Under the pieces are notes generated by a model, which saw only the letters and a list, made by a program, of their open reading frames with translations, ran no database searches and was not told the origin of the DNA. A DNA stretch of 64,000 nt, from contig JAQFVV010012400.1 of the NCBI GenBank assembly GCA_028023455.1, positions 15,121,490 through 15,185,489 of the forward strand, given 5' to 3'. Source of the stretch: Epiperipatus broadwayi. Lineage: Eukaryota; Onychophora; Udeonychophora; Euonychophora; Peripatidae. A program made the position numbers and the translations under genes. Below, piece by piece: positions 23,585-35,712 of the stretch (position 1 is the first letter of the stretch; every line of letters begins with the position of its first letter).

Positions 23585-25448
23585 AGTGTAACGGTATATA
23601 ATTTGCCGTTACATTATTTTAAAATTAAAATAAAAAGACATAAATAAAAATTGATTTATTTTAAAAAAAAAACTTAATTTAAAAACTGAAAATTGAAAGT
23701 TATATTATATATATATATCGCACAGATGGGAAACTTTAAAAATGAAAGTATTTGAAAGTTTTTTTTTTTTGTAAAAAAAAGTAAAGATTTGATATTTTTG
23801 AAAATAGAAATAGTGTTGATTTCTATAATCTTAGAAATTGGAAAAGATTGTTTTATTAATTAAAAGATTGTTCTAAAGCACACTAGCCCTTGGGGCACTC
23901 GAATAATTAAACGGTAAGAGAATAAAAAGAAATTACATGACCAATGCAAGCAGAAATGACAGCACGGACCGTAAATGAAACACGAGAGGATTAGTGACGT
24001 CTTGCTCATTAAATCTGAAGATTGGATAATAAGAGGCTAATAAAAATATAAAAGCCAAATGATTATGATAATTGTTATCTTAGAGCTGACTATGAATATA
24101 CCGTTATAACTAGCTATATCGCAGATTTCATGATGTAGAAGTCTGCAATAAATTTAATTTTCCGGACAACCAGATGATGCCTCTGGATGACAGTTCCTGA
24201 CCAAATGCATGGCAAGTAGCGGTTTTGTTTCAAAGAAGGACAAAATCTACGAAAGTGATCATGAAGATGGATCTCTAAATCTGCTCAATCTGTAACGTAT
24301 GAACTCTTGTGTTTATCTAACAGGAATTTTTCCTAAATTTGCATTTAATAGCTGAAAATAAGAACTATTATCTGGCCTAAAATCAATTATTAGTAAAAAA
24401 AATTTATGCATCTGTTTAAGCAATCATTTCCATTTCTCTCTTTTTTGTGTTAAGTGTTAATTAAAATGTATCAAATTAAAGTTGGGTGTAGATAGCTGCA
24501 TGGATAAAAATTAATAACTATGTTTAAATTCGTTTATGTTTATTTTAAAGGGTTAATTTCAGGCTATTTGTTTCATAGTTAGGACGATGCTTGTGGGGGA
24601 ATATATGGGTGTTTATATCAATGTAATGTGAAGCATGTTTAGCATACAGACCAACGTGCCCAACTGAATGCATGACCCCAATGTGGCAGTCATATCGTTG
24701 CAATGGTCGCAGATGTATTTCCTGTGCCACTGACCCTTTCTAGCTCTATGGACAGGAATTTATAAATCGGAAGAAAGACCACTCTCCCCCATATGTAGCA
24801 CTCTTTAATTAATTTATATACATGATTCCTTCGCCAAGACAGATGCACATTCCTGTACTGGACAAGGATCATGTCCTTCAAATAATATCACGCTTTCAGA
24901 TGCACATTCCTGTCGGCATGATTTTATGCTAGAATCTTCATATTGCATTGGTTGCGACTATATATCTGGAAGCAGGCGTTGGTTTGGCCACGAACTTTTA
25001 ATCTGAGATTGAATGAGTGTTTTGATAAGTTTTTGTTGTTAGTGAGAAATCTATGTAGCCTATCTATACTCAACATGCTAAAGTAAAATATTACTAAAAT
25101 GTCCATCTGTGCGGTCTATTTAAAATAGTAAGTTAAATTTAAAAATTAATGTTAAAATCTAAAATATACATTTTATTCCTCAATTTTAAATGTGCATTAA
25201 TAAAATCTGTTGTGTTATTAGTACTAGCAGTGATCTAGTTTATTTTTTTATTCTTTATTAAAAAAATATATTTTAATAAATATAGTTTAAAACCTCTGCT
25301 ACTCCATGAACTAGTGGCAAGGTCAAACGGTCAATAAAATAAAAGTTGAATTTTTAACAGAGCGTATCTGCCTACTCTATAGATTTTTTAGGTTCAAATG
25401 GACTAGTGGCTCCCTGTATGGCAGATATGGTAAGACTCGATTGATTTG
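23585..25448 (+). repeat. Left arm of large inverted repeat
   Basis: About 1.86 kb, matching the complement of 26336-28217 throughout with scattered substitutions and small indels. The outer end holds its own small hairpin (GTAACGG...CCGTTAC, 23588-23612), mirrored on the other arm. The arm is richer in CpG than its surroundings, contains a TATAAAAG-like box near 24048, GACGTC near 23997 and AATAAA near 24149, and repeats AGATGCACATTCCTGT twice (about 24840 and 24898). No long ORF. Foldback DNA element arms or inverted LTR-element fragments are both possible. Confidence 0.9.
24209..24295 (+). other. Short ORF in inverted-repeat arm (29 codons)
   Basis: ATG to TAA gives a small acidic peptide containing IYESDHEDGS. 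In the other arm the same ORF is shifted by an extra base near 27540 and stops after 16 codons, so the reading frame is not conserved between arms. It may be a relic of a transposase first exon, but nothing proves translation. Confidence 0.25.
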
Positions 25449-26335
25449 TCTGTACCGGTCAACCGCTTACTCCACTAATATGAGCATGCACACAAATCGA
25501 ACATGAAAAGAAATATGGCGACATGCCAGAATGAGAAATTTAAATATTTTACCGTAATATTATTACGGGCGCAAAAGATACTTATAAAACGATTGATTCT
25601 TACATATCTTTGGGGGATGACTCTAAACCAACCCCTTGCACCACTCCCAGTAGGAAAATTAATTCTCCTCCTAAAAGGATATGCAAGTTCAAATATTATG
25701 GGGCATATATGCAGGTAAATAATTATTCAAACAAAACTAATAAACAAGTATCCTCATGATAAATAAAGATCTAAGACCCGGTAAGATGATTTCCCATTTG
25801 CTAGCTCAGCATACTCTATTCTCAGTTAAAGAATGGGGATCGGAAAACTCGTAAACTTCCTCAAAAAACAAAAACATTAAAAAAAAAAAGAATTTACTTA
25901 GTGTTAGTAATGACGTTTCACGAATTGATTATACTAAACTTTTTTTAAGAAGACAAAACTTTGGTTAGTAATCAAAAGAAAAAAAAATGTTGACTATTCT
26001 TTCCTTTCGACCCCAGCTAAGATTTACACCTCCTTCCTCAAGAGTTTCCTTTTTCCTACATTTCATTATTAACTTAGGCAAGTTAAACGGTTGGATTTCA
26101 AATAAAACTTTTTTTAAAAAAATTATTTATATTAACTATTATGTTTTTAGTCCTCACATTTATTTCTACATATGTGCAATTTTCTTACTGGCAGTACTTT
26201 TTACAAAATATTCAAACCATAACTTTATATAATGTAGATTAAAAATATTTCACTTTAAAAAAAATTTACTCAGGGTACTCGTGGTTTATTATACATCGCC
26301 CCACATTGGGAGCCAATTATAATGATCACGGTGTG
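25449..26335. other. Unique spacer between the inverted-repeat arms
   Basis: About 890 bp not shared between arms. The largest open stretch is about 70 codons (25503-25718, plus), with no recognisable motif. No transposase signature or gene found, so the element as it stands appears non-autonomous. Confidence 0.6.
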
Positions 26336-28217
26336 GGTGATCAATCGAGTCTTACCGTATCTGCCATACAGGGTGCCACTAATCCATTTGAACCTAGAAA
26401 ATTTATAGAGTAGGCAGATATGCACTGTTAAAAATCCAACTTTTATTTTATTGACCATTTGACCTTGCCACTAGCTCATGGAGTAGCAGAGGTTTTAAAC
26501 TATATTTATTAAAATATATTTTTTTAATAAAGAATAAAAAAATAAACTAGATCACTGCCAGTACTAATAACACAACAGATTTTATTAACGCACATTTAAA
26601 ATTGAGGAATAAAATTTATATTTTAGATTTTAACATTAATTTTTAAATTTAAGTTATTATTTTAAATAGACTGCACAGATGGACATTTTAATAATATTTT
26701 ACTTTAGCATGTTGAGTATAGATAGGCTACATAGATTTCTCACTAACAAAAAAAAACTTATCAAAACACTCATTCAATCTCAGACTAAAAGTTCGTAGCC
26801 AAACCAACGCCTGCTTCCAGATATATAGTCGCAACCAATGCAATATGAAGATGCTAGCATAAAATCACGCTGACAGGAATGTGCATCTGACAGCATGATA
26901 TTATTTGAAGGACATGATCCTCATCCAGTACAGGAATGTGCATCTGTCTTGGCAAAGGAATCATGTATATAAATTAATTAAAGAGTGCTATGTATGGGGG
27001 AGAGTGGTCTTTCTGCCGACTTATAAATCCCTGTCCATAGAGCTAGAAGGGGTCAATGGTGCAGGAAATACATCTGCGACCAGTGCAATGATATGACTGC
27101 CTCTTTGGGGTCATGCATTCAGTTGGGCACATTGCCCTATATGCTAAACATGCTTCACATTACACTGATATAAACACCCATATATCCCCCCACAAGCATC
27201 GTCCTAACTACAAAACAAATAGCCTGAAATTAACCCTTTAAAATAAACATAAACGAATTTAAACATAGTTATTAATTTTTATCCATGCAGCTATCTACAC
27301 CCAACTTTAATTTGATACATTTTAATTAACACTTAACACAAAAAAGAGAGAAATGGAAATGATTGCTTAAACAGATGCATAAAAAAAATTACTAATAATT
27401 GATTTTAGGCCAGATAATAGTTCTTATTTTCAGCTATTAAATGCAAATTTAGGAAAAGTTCCTGTTAGATAAACACAAGAGTTCATACTTTACGGATTGA
27501 GCAGATTTAGAGGTCCATCTTCGTGATCACTTTCGTAGATTGTTGTCCTTCTTTGAAATGAAACCGCTACTTGCCATGCATTTGGTCAGGAACTGTCATC
27601 CAGAGGCCTCAGCTGGTTGTCCGGAAAATTAAATTTATTGCAGACTTCTACATTGTGAAATCTGCAATATAGCTAGTTATAACGGTATATTCATAGTCAG
27701 CTCTAAGATAACAATTATCATAATCATTTGGCTTTTATATTTTTATTAGCCTCTTATCATCCAATCTTCAGATTCAACGAGCAAGACGTCACTAATCCTC
27801 TCGTGTTTCATTTACGGTCCATGCTGTCATTTCGTGCTTGCATTGGTCATTTAATTTCTTTTTATTCTCTTACCATTTAATTATTCGAGTGCCCCAAGAG
27901 CTAGTGTGCTTTAGAACAATCATTTAATTAATAAAACAATCATTTCCAATTTCTAAGATTATAGAAATCAACACTATTTCTATTTTCAAAAATATCAAAT
28001 CTTTACTTTTTTTTAAAAAAAAAAAATACTTTCAAATACTTTCATTTTTAAAAGTTTTTAAAGTTTCCCATCTGTGCGATATATATATACGTTAAATATA
28101 ACTTTCAATTTTCAGTTTTTAAATTAAGTTTTTTTTTTTTTAATAAATCAATTTTTATTTATGTCTTTTTATTTTAATTTTAAAATAATGTAACAGCAAA
28201 TTATATACCATTACAAT
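26336..28217 (-). repeat. Right arm of large inverted repeat
   Basis: Inverted copy of 23585-25448. The outer terminus reads CCATTACAATAG; on the minus strand TTGTAATGGTATATAATTTG aligns with GTGTAACGGTATATAATTTG of the left arm. Differences are mostly single substitutions, several at CpG. A TA dinucleotide flanks each end, compatible with a TA target duplication but too short to prove it. Confidence 0.9.
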
Positions 28218-29100
28218 AGTTAGATATACAATTATAAATTATAATCTAAGTATGTATCTCATTTTTGAATTTGAGAAACTTGGAAAATGTAATTCATTAT
28301 ATTATCTAAAATAAGTAAAAGATCTCCAGTTGAAAATTATGCAAATAAGTGAAAGTACTTTTGTGTTTTATAATAGATATTAGTAATATTTATTATCACT
28401 GTTAATATTTTATTGTTTTATTATTATATATACATGTGTACACTTTCACTTAATATAGATTTTTCATCATAGTAATAAGAGTAAATAAATGCTGGTAATG
28501 AATTACATTTTAATAAACTGCAGTTCTAATCTATTATGGAAATTCTTGTATATATTAGGTATAACACTAAATAGATATTTAGTGAAATTATCAGAATCAT
28601 CTTTGTTGTAATTTGTGGCTGCCTCTTTATCATTCTACAGAATTTAAACAATATATGACTAAAACTAAAATGAGGGTCATCATTAATCATAAATTATAAT
28701 GCAGATTATCTATTTTATAACTTCAAATTTTTGTTAAATTCATTTGCATGTTGGAAATATCCTAATTAAAAAACAGAGGACAAGGTTCTCATTTAATGAC
28801 CAACTATAGATTTGGAAAATATTAAAAATGATATGGTCAATTTCTCAAAAGATGAAGTGACATCTAAGTACATAATTGATAGACTAAGAACAATGGGTTT
28901 CCTCAAATGAGTGAACAGAGATTTTATTTCAATCATTGGTTTTAAACCAATCCAAAAAAGTTTTAATTCTTGACTATCATTCTAACTATTGAACTAAATC
29001 ATATGAACTTCCATGAAAAATACAGTAGCTTTATATACAAGAGCTATTATATGCTGCTAGTATTTTTTTTTACTTGTGCTATTAGCACGTGATAAAGTAA
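28218..29100. other. AT-rich spacer, no feature recognised
   Basis: No gene-like content. A small hairpin around GTGCTATTAGCAC near 29080 is the only local structure noted. Confidence 0.4.
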
Positions 29101-29104
29101 ATGA

Positions 29105-29205
29105 ATTGATAGCTAAATATTCCTAGATCAAAGCTCAACCATCAATTCTGACTTTCAAATGTCAAAATATCACTGAACAATAAATTATTCAATTATCTTT
29201 TTAAT
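29105..29205 (+). repeat. Probable tRNA-SINE 3' fragment
   Basis: Contains TTCCTAGATCAAAGCTCAAC, a decayed B-box region, and ends ACAATAAATTATTCAATTAT, resembling the SINE family 3' end. The head is missing. Confidence 0.4.
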
Positions 29206-30595
29206 CCTAATTTTAATGTTTGTTAAACAATTTTTAAATAACTATTGATTTAAAATAAATATTAATTATATGTACTTTAAAGATATAAAAAACGTCTTAT
29301 TTTATAATATTGCTCTAAATCTTAGAATAATAATAAAATGGAAAATGGGAAGGAAGCTCCAGTCAATCAATGGCAAATTGCCACGGTTGACAAGTTTGGT
29401 GCTTGCTAGTTCTATCTTATTGCTTCAGTATTTTAGGCAAAATTCAGAAAAAGAATTTAATAAACAAATATGGGGGAAAGAGCTCATAAAATAGAATTAT
29501 GCATAAGTAAAACTGACAAATAATATTTTAAACAAGTATGAAAAATGCTATAGACGATTTCATAAATTTAAAAAAATAATTTTAAAAAGGTTTTAATATT
29601 TAAAAATATTCTTAATTCATGAATATATATATTTTATTCCTTTTTCAAAAAAAAATTGCATACATTATTTTAAATTTTAATAATAAAATGTTAATGTTAT
29701 AAATAAATATTTTCAAAATTTTCCTCCAGAATGTTATAAATGATAATTTTTTTTAGGACAGAAATAAAATTCTTATTATTTAGCAGGTTCCTAAGCAATA
29801 GTTGTTAAAAACATCCAAGGCCAAAAAAATAAGTGGCAAAAAAAGTAATATAAAATGTTATTTATTACTATGCAAATGTATATCAATTTCTGTAAAAAGC
29901 TGTAAATATTATCAAATAATTATTTGTGAAATCTTGCCAATAGAGAGAATGATAACTTCTTAAAATTGATCCATAATATAAGATCACCTTAATTCCATCT
30001 GTTATATAATGATAAACCACCATGTTACTGTATAACAGCAAACAAATGTTATTCAATTTGATTAATTTTATAATATACATGCAAATTTGTAACTATTATT
30101 GCCTACATACACATAAACCTATTTCTGTTAAAAATAAAAATTAATTTATATAAACTAAAATCAAACACATATCCTAAATTTGCATGAACTTTTAATATTC
30201 ACTAATTCATAAACAAATAATTACAGAATTTCATTTAAAAAAAATTACCCAAATTCAATGCAAAATAATTCGGAGATTACCTTTTCACATAAGTTCACAT
30301 ACAAAAGCAATTAATAATGACTGTACATTAATTAATTTCAAAATAAATATTTTCTGACAGAGTAACAACACAAACCATTGAAAAAATATAATTTCAACAC
30401 ACACAAATTTTACTTTTCATTTAGCAATAACAACAAAAAATTGTACAAATTTTAAACAAAACTGTTTCTATATTTAAATAAATCATTAAAAAAATAAAGC
30501 TAAATCATGGTCTCAATATTTATCAATATCATTAGGACATTAAATTACAAAGGATTTTTTTTATATATTTTTATAATCATTCCTAAATAATAAAT
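29206..30595. other. AT-rich spacer, no feature recognised
   Basis: Extremely AT-rich. A 74-codon open stretch at 29270-29494 (plus) has no recognisable motif and is best explained by chance. Confidence 0.4.
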
Positions 30596-30599
30596 TTGC

Positions 30600-32400
30600 T
30601 GAGACAAACATATCCACACCCTTTTCTGAATCTCTAAAACCCTATTGAATCTTTGGTAAACATTCATCTATAACTAAAAGTAATCTATTTAATAAAAGTC
30701 TTAAATGTACCTTATCTGTTATGAATAATAAAGACATTTCATGATAATTACTGTAGCCTTTTCTAATTCTTTATGTTTTATAAACTCCAATAATAGAGAC
30801 ATTCTTAAAAGCAGATGACACATTTTTTTGCCCCATACAATTCTAAGAATTTTCAATAGTTTTTAAAACACACATCACTACCCTTGCAGTCTTATAAACA
30901 ATCAATTTAATTTGAATAATTATATCACTGTAATATAAACTCATATTTTGGTTTGTCAAATGCAACAGCATTTACTACAGCTTGACATCCAAGTTTTTGT
31001 TCTACTTAAAAAGCTATCAAGATACTTGGATTGATCTTCTTTCTCAAATTGGAAATCAATGAAGGGAAAAAATTGATGGAAATTTTTCTCCCATCACAAG
31101 CTGAAAAACTATTTTTTGAGGTTTTTTCAAAGAATAATTACTAAACAAATTCTTTGTGTTTCATTCATAACTCTTAGAACAATCAGTAGATCATCCAATA
31201 AAATGGTATTTAAGCATCAAAAAGATGAATTATCATATTTAGTTTTAATCAGTTCAAACTGAAAATTATATCAACATTCCTATATTGCATCTTGATGATG
31301 CTTCATGAAGTCACTTATAAACTGTTCAAAGATCATTATCATAAAAATTAAAATCCAAGTTGAATCTCATTTAATACCAGTTTGCATTTCAACTGTATCA
31401 GATATTTCACTAACTAGTAAAAAACTTCAGCGATCAACCAACTACTTTCATACATTGCCACAAACTTCCTTGATTAATTAAGCCAAATGTCTTAACAAAA
31501 TTAATAAAACTACATAAATCATTATTTTACTTATGACTCTTTTCTTAATAATCATTCATCTACAACTGGACGAAGTTTACTCGATAAAATTCTTGAAAGC
31601 AATTTTGTTATAGTGAATAACAATGATATTTAATAATGATCACTATACTTTCATGTTTTTATTTAATAAATTATAATAATAGAAGTATTCTTAAAATCTG
31701 ATTTCATATTTTCATTGGTTCACATAATCCTACTATTTCCAATAGTTTTGAAACAAACATATGACCACTATCTTTTAAAACTACCAGGAATCCCACCTAG
31801 AGATGCAGGATTGCCACTTTAAAAAATACATAAAAGTTGTTTTACCTGTATTAGCTGGATATCTTTATTCAAATTTAGATGAGATAAGAAAATGGATATA
31901 TCATTAACTACGGTCATCAAAAAAATAAAATATTCTCCATTTGTTCAAAACATCATTATCATCATATAAAAAAATGTCATACATTAATTTAATAGGATTA
32001 TAATGGCTTACCAGATTCTTCTATTATTTTTAATGGACCAAAATAAGATTTAAAATGATCAAAATCAAATAATGAATATATCTCCATTGGCATTACAATC
32101 ATTCTTAATCCTTTTGTCAATCATTAAAATTTTATCTTTAAATTCTTAATCTCTTATGAAATTCCACATTCAATTCATTGTTGATTTAAGCAGAAAATGC
32201 TGCTTAATCAGGTCGCTAATAATATAGTCATTGTTAGAGAAAGAAACAGAATTTTTCATTTTAGTAAATTTAAGAAGAGAAGTGTATTTATATATGAAAA
32301 TTCCATGCCTCTGTAACCTGTCCAGTATAAAAATCCAAACTAATAATTTAAGCATTTAATCACATCTGAATTATAGTACAAATAGAAGTTGCCTATAAAG
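30600..32400 (-). pseudogene. Decayed LINE reverse transcriptase(s), a third non-LTR type
   Basis: Minus-strand fragments match RTs with the NYRGISLLSIAGKIL...NRL signature. From about 31630: SLLFTITKLLSRILSSKLRP then VVDE; then FVKTFGLINQGSLW near 31480, in the place of the catalytic-Asp motif, and ACDGRK near 31100. Upstream (near 31960) DDNDVLNKWR resembles the pre-RT segment. A second, overlapping set begins near 30800: SNYHEMSLLF, then LLNRLLLVIDECLPKIQ then a stop and GF. So two copies lie head to tail or one is partly duplicated. All frames are broken. Confidence 0.6.
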
Positions 32401-33085
32401 AATAAACATCAACTATCTTAACAATATGTTGGAGGCAAATTTATTATTTAATATTATAATTTATACTTTGAATACTAATAAATTGACATTGGTTTGAGCA
32501 AGAATATGTCCAAATTTCTTTACAATGATTTTTCTTTTAAAAAAATATGCATGTAATAAAGAATCTAGAATTATATAAAATGACATTCAATTGAGTTTAC
32601 ATTATTTCAAATAACTTTTGCATAATTTACTGTTCACTTTCTCCAGAAAAAAGAAGAAGAAAAATTAGTATTCTATTGTTGCTGATATAATAACACTATT
32701 TAGCAAAAAATAAAAACATTTTTAAACTTTATGTACCTGATATTGGAGCAAAGGCACTGTTAAAATGTACACAAATACAATTATGCACACCGATTTATAA
32801 TATCAAAAGACTTTTATTGATACATTGAAGAATTCCAAAAACAAAAAATTCTGAGCTAGATTTCATAGTGAATCCAACACTATGCACTCTCTTTTCACAC
32901 AATGAACCACTCTTATAAAAAATACTAATAATTGCCTATTTGCACAATTAAATTTGTTTTCTTTGCAAGATAAGTTTTACTAAGAACTGTGGTATTCTGT
33001 CTTAAATTTTTATAACTTTTAAGCTATAAGTATTGTTACATATTCAAATCTTACTTATAAAAGTTCACACATGCCATAAGCCTAT
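32401..33085. other. AT-rich spacer ending in a TA microsatellite
   Basis: No gene or repeat recognised. A (TA)n run at about 33083-33100 directly abuts the ribozyme array. Confidence 0.45.
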
Positions 33086-33491
33086 ATATATATATATATA
33101 GGTCGAAACCGGTCTGGGGATGGGGACAATCCAAGATAAAAATGATTTGAATGTCTTCTCTTGTAGTAGCATTTATCATAAATAAAAAAAAGCTTGTTTA
33201 GAGCTATTAGCACGCTCTTAATTTTACATATTTGTAAGTGCAAAATATATATAAGTCATGTGACATCTGACTTGTTATTATTACTATTATTATTTTGTTG
33301 TTGTGGCTTTGGCTAAATTAAATGGCTAAGCCTACTAATATATGGAGTATCTGAATTAAGTTCAGGCCCATATGATTTTTTCAGTTGGAGAGCTGACTTT
33401 AAAGACATGTAGATGTCTAAAAGTTTCAGATCTTCTTCTAACAATTAACTTTTAGATAAATGCTTTGCTTGAGTTGGTTTTTTAAATCTAA

Positions 33492-33549
33492 TGTCCCAAC
33501 TCCTCACTGAAGAGACCCATAGGTCGAAACCGGTCTGGGGATAGGGACA
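33492..33549 (+). ncRNA. Type I hammerhead ribozyme, junction 1
   Basis: Every consensus element is present. Stem I: TGTCCC (33492-33497) with GGGACA (33544-33549), an internal loop, then CCTCA (33502-33506) with TGGGG (33536-33540). Core CTGAAGA (33507-33513). Stem II: GACC (33514-33517), loop CATA, GGTC (33522-33525). GAA (33526-33528). Stem III: ACC/GGT (33529-33534), with no loop. Predicted cleavage is after C33535. The loopless 3-bp stem III suggests the dimeric form could be the active species, as described for retroelement hammerheads. Activity in vitro is not shown. Confidence 0.9.
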
Positions 33550-33915
33550 ATCCAAGATAAAACTGATTTGAATGTCTTCTCTTGTAGTAGCATTTATCAT
33601 AAATAAAATAAAAAAGCTTGTTTAGAGCTATTAGCACGCTCTTAATTTTACATATTTGTAAGTGCAAGCTATATATAAGTCATGTGACATCTGACTTGTT
33701 ATTATTACTATTATTATTTTGTTGTTGTGGCTTTGGCTAAATTAAATGGCTAAGCCTACTAATATATGGAGTATCTGAATTAAGTTCAGGCCCATATGAT
33801 TTTTTCAGTTGCAGAGCTGACTTTAAAGACATGTAGATGTCTAAAAGTTTCAGATCTTCTTCTAACAATTAACTTTTAGATAAATGCTTTGCTTGAGTTG
33901 GTTTTTTAAATCTAA

Positions 33916-33973
33916 TGTCCCAACTCCTCACTGAAGAGACCCATAGGTCGAAACCGGTCTGGGGATGGGGACA
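33916..33973 (+). ncRNA. Type I hammerhead ribozyme, junction 2
   Basis: Same structure as the first copy: TGTCCC (33916-33921) with GGGACA (33968-33973); CTGAAGA (33931-33937); GACC/GGTC with a CATA loop; GAA; ACC/GGT; predicted cleavage after C33959. The only change in this stretch is in the stem I internal loop (ATG for ATA). With the half-site at 33101-33114 (cleavage base C33114), predicted RNA monomers are 33115-33535 (421 nt) and 33536-33959 (424 nt). Confidence 0.9.
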
Positions 33974-34334
33974 ATCCAAGATATAAATGATTTGAATGTC
34001 TTCTCTTGTAAGTAGCATTTATCATAAATAAAAAAAAAAGCTTGTTTAGAGCTATTAGCACGCTCTTAATTTTATATATATAAAAGTATAATCACTACAC
34101 ATTGCCACTATTACTATTATTCAGAATACAATTTAAATGAATAATCTATCAGAGACAGCAGATTTTGTGAAGCAAATCATTATTACATCTTTTCTTAAAT
34201 TTTACAAATTTACATAAGAGAGAAATCCCTAAATAAAACTGTCAAAGCATACAATTATTTGTTAAAAATAATTTCCTTTTCTGTTTTAATGATGATTTCT
34301 TTTTCCAAAGAAATAAACTTACTTTTTTATAATT

Positions 34335-34445
34335 TGTGCTTGATAGATAGATTCCTGGATCAAAGTTCAACTCTATCACTTCCATTGTTTGAACACTACG
34401 GGGCTCCCTGAGTAACAAATTATTTGCTATTTTATTACTAAAACT
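34335..34445 (+). repeat. tRNA-SINE 3' half
   Basis: Contains TTCCTGGATCAAAGTTCAAC (B-box region), TATCACTTCCATTGTTTGAA and CTCCCTGAGTAACAAATTAT, matching the body and 3' end of the SINE family at 4.9 kb. Confidence 0.6.
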
Positions 34446-35570
34446 TATAATGTGATTCTAAATATTGAGACACAAGAATGAATTATTATGAGATTAATAA
34501 GTGATGACAAACTATCCTGATAATGAACAAGTATCATCACTTGATTTTAATATTCTGCTGTCTAAGTATTTAATCAACCTTCAAGTAAAGAACTTAACAC
34601 ATATTATTCATTTTAATATCAACTTATTATATTTATTGACAAATTATAATAAAAATAAGTAAATTTTAGCTTCCATAAATAATTTTATTTTTCCAATTCA
34701 AAGTACGAGTAACTTGTACAGATTCTATTTTTATTTTTGTAAATGATAGATTAAATAAATCAGATCAGAATTATGTTAATATAGTAGTTTGTCTTGCATA
34801 AGTTATCATTCAATTAGTGTTTTGCAAATATATTTTTCTAAAACGCATTGTAAGGGATACCTTACAAGGCATTTGGGTATTTATTTTTAAACAAAAATAA
34901 ACATTTATTACATTTTAATGGAGAATACATTATATAAATAGAATTCGAGATATAATAAAATGTTTAACTCAATTTGGCACATAGGAAAAATTTATTTCAA
35001 TATCTCTTATCATTAACATGCTAAATCAAGTATATATATATAAACAAAATTATAAATCTTCATGAAAAACAATATCTATATTTCTAGATTTTTTTTTTCG
35101 TCAGAAATTTCTTTTTTTACTAAATATTAAAAAATTTTCCCATTAAAAAAATAAAGAAAATATACAAAGTTTACTGCCCTGAATTCTTTAGTGTAATGAA
35201 ATAATGGCAAACTCCAGTAGAAACATTCAAGGATTGCTTGCAGCTTGGCTGTCAATTCCAATGCTTCCATCTTATATGACTTTCCAAATAATAATTTGTA
35301 CTAAAACTTCTATTATACATCAAATTAATAAAATAAAACAAAAAGTACTACATTATATATTTATAATATATATATATTGCCCTTTTTTTTTTTTTGACTA
35401 ATTTATTTGTGTTTTTCTTCCAGAATTGTATAAAATACTTTAATGATATAAAGTAATTATAAAAAAAATATGCAAGTATGATTATAATTTAAATTCTCTG
35501 CTGAACTGGAAAATCCAGTAACTAAGCTGAGCACCATTCATCAGTGATGGCAGTATGCCATTCAATGACA
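34446..35570. other. AT-rich spacer, no feature recognised
   Basis: No gene. A 65-codon open stretch at 35204-35401 shows no motif. Confidence 0.4.
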
Positions 35571-35576
35571 TTTCTT

Positions 35577-35712
35577 AGCATAATTCATTCTAACATTTTA
35601 ATTTTAGAACTACATCATACAATTCAATGATCCTCATATCTTGAAGCATAATTTAATCTAACACCTTAATTTTAGAGCTACAACATAGAATGCAAAGATC
35701 TCATATTCAAAA
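35577..35712. repeat. Diverged tandem duplication, unit about 68 bp
   Basis: AGCATAATTCATTCTAACA... at 35577 and AGCATAATTTAATCTAACA... at 35645 run in parallel for about 68 bp with scattered changes. Two units only. No known function. Confidence 0.75.

Larger units (their letters stand above)
33101..34074 (+). repeat. Retrozyme-like direct tandem array, about 2.3 units of about 422 bp
   Basis: Three starts of the same unit lie at 33101, 33522 and 33946, giving periods of 421 and 424 bp; the third unit stops near 34074. Copies are nearly identical, so the array is young or homogenised. Each complete junction contains a hammerhead ribozyme (annotated separately). The monomer also holds small hairpins, e.g. 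AGACATGTAGATGTCT near 33402 and AGAGCTATTAGCACGCTCT near 33198. No ORF. Tandem monomers of this size with type I hammerheads match the metazoan retrozymes, which produce small circular RNAs. Expression is inference. Confidence 0.9.

Noticed and set aside
29080-29098. GTGCTATTAGCAC hairpin sharing GCTATTAGCACG with the 33-kb monomer
   Set aside because: Only about 12 bp shared; too short to argue common origin.
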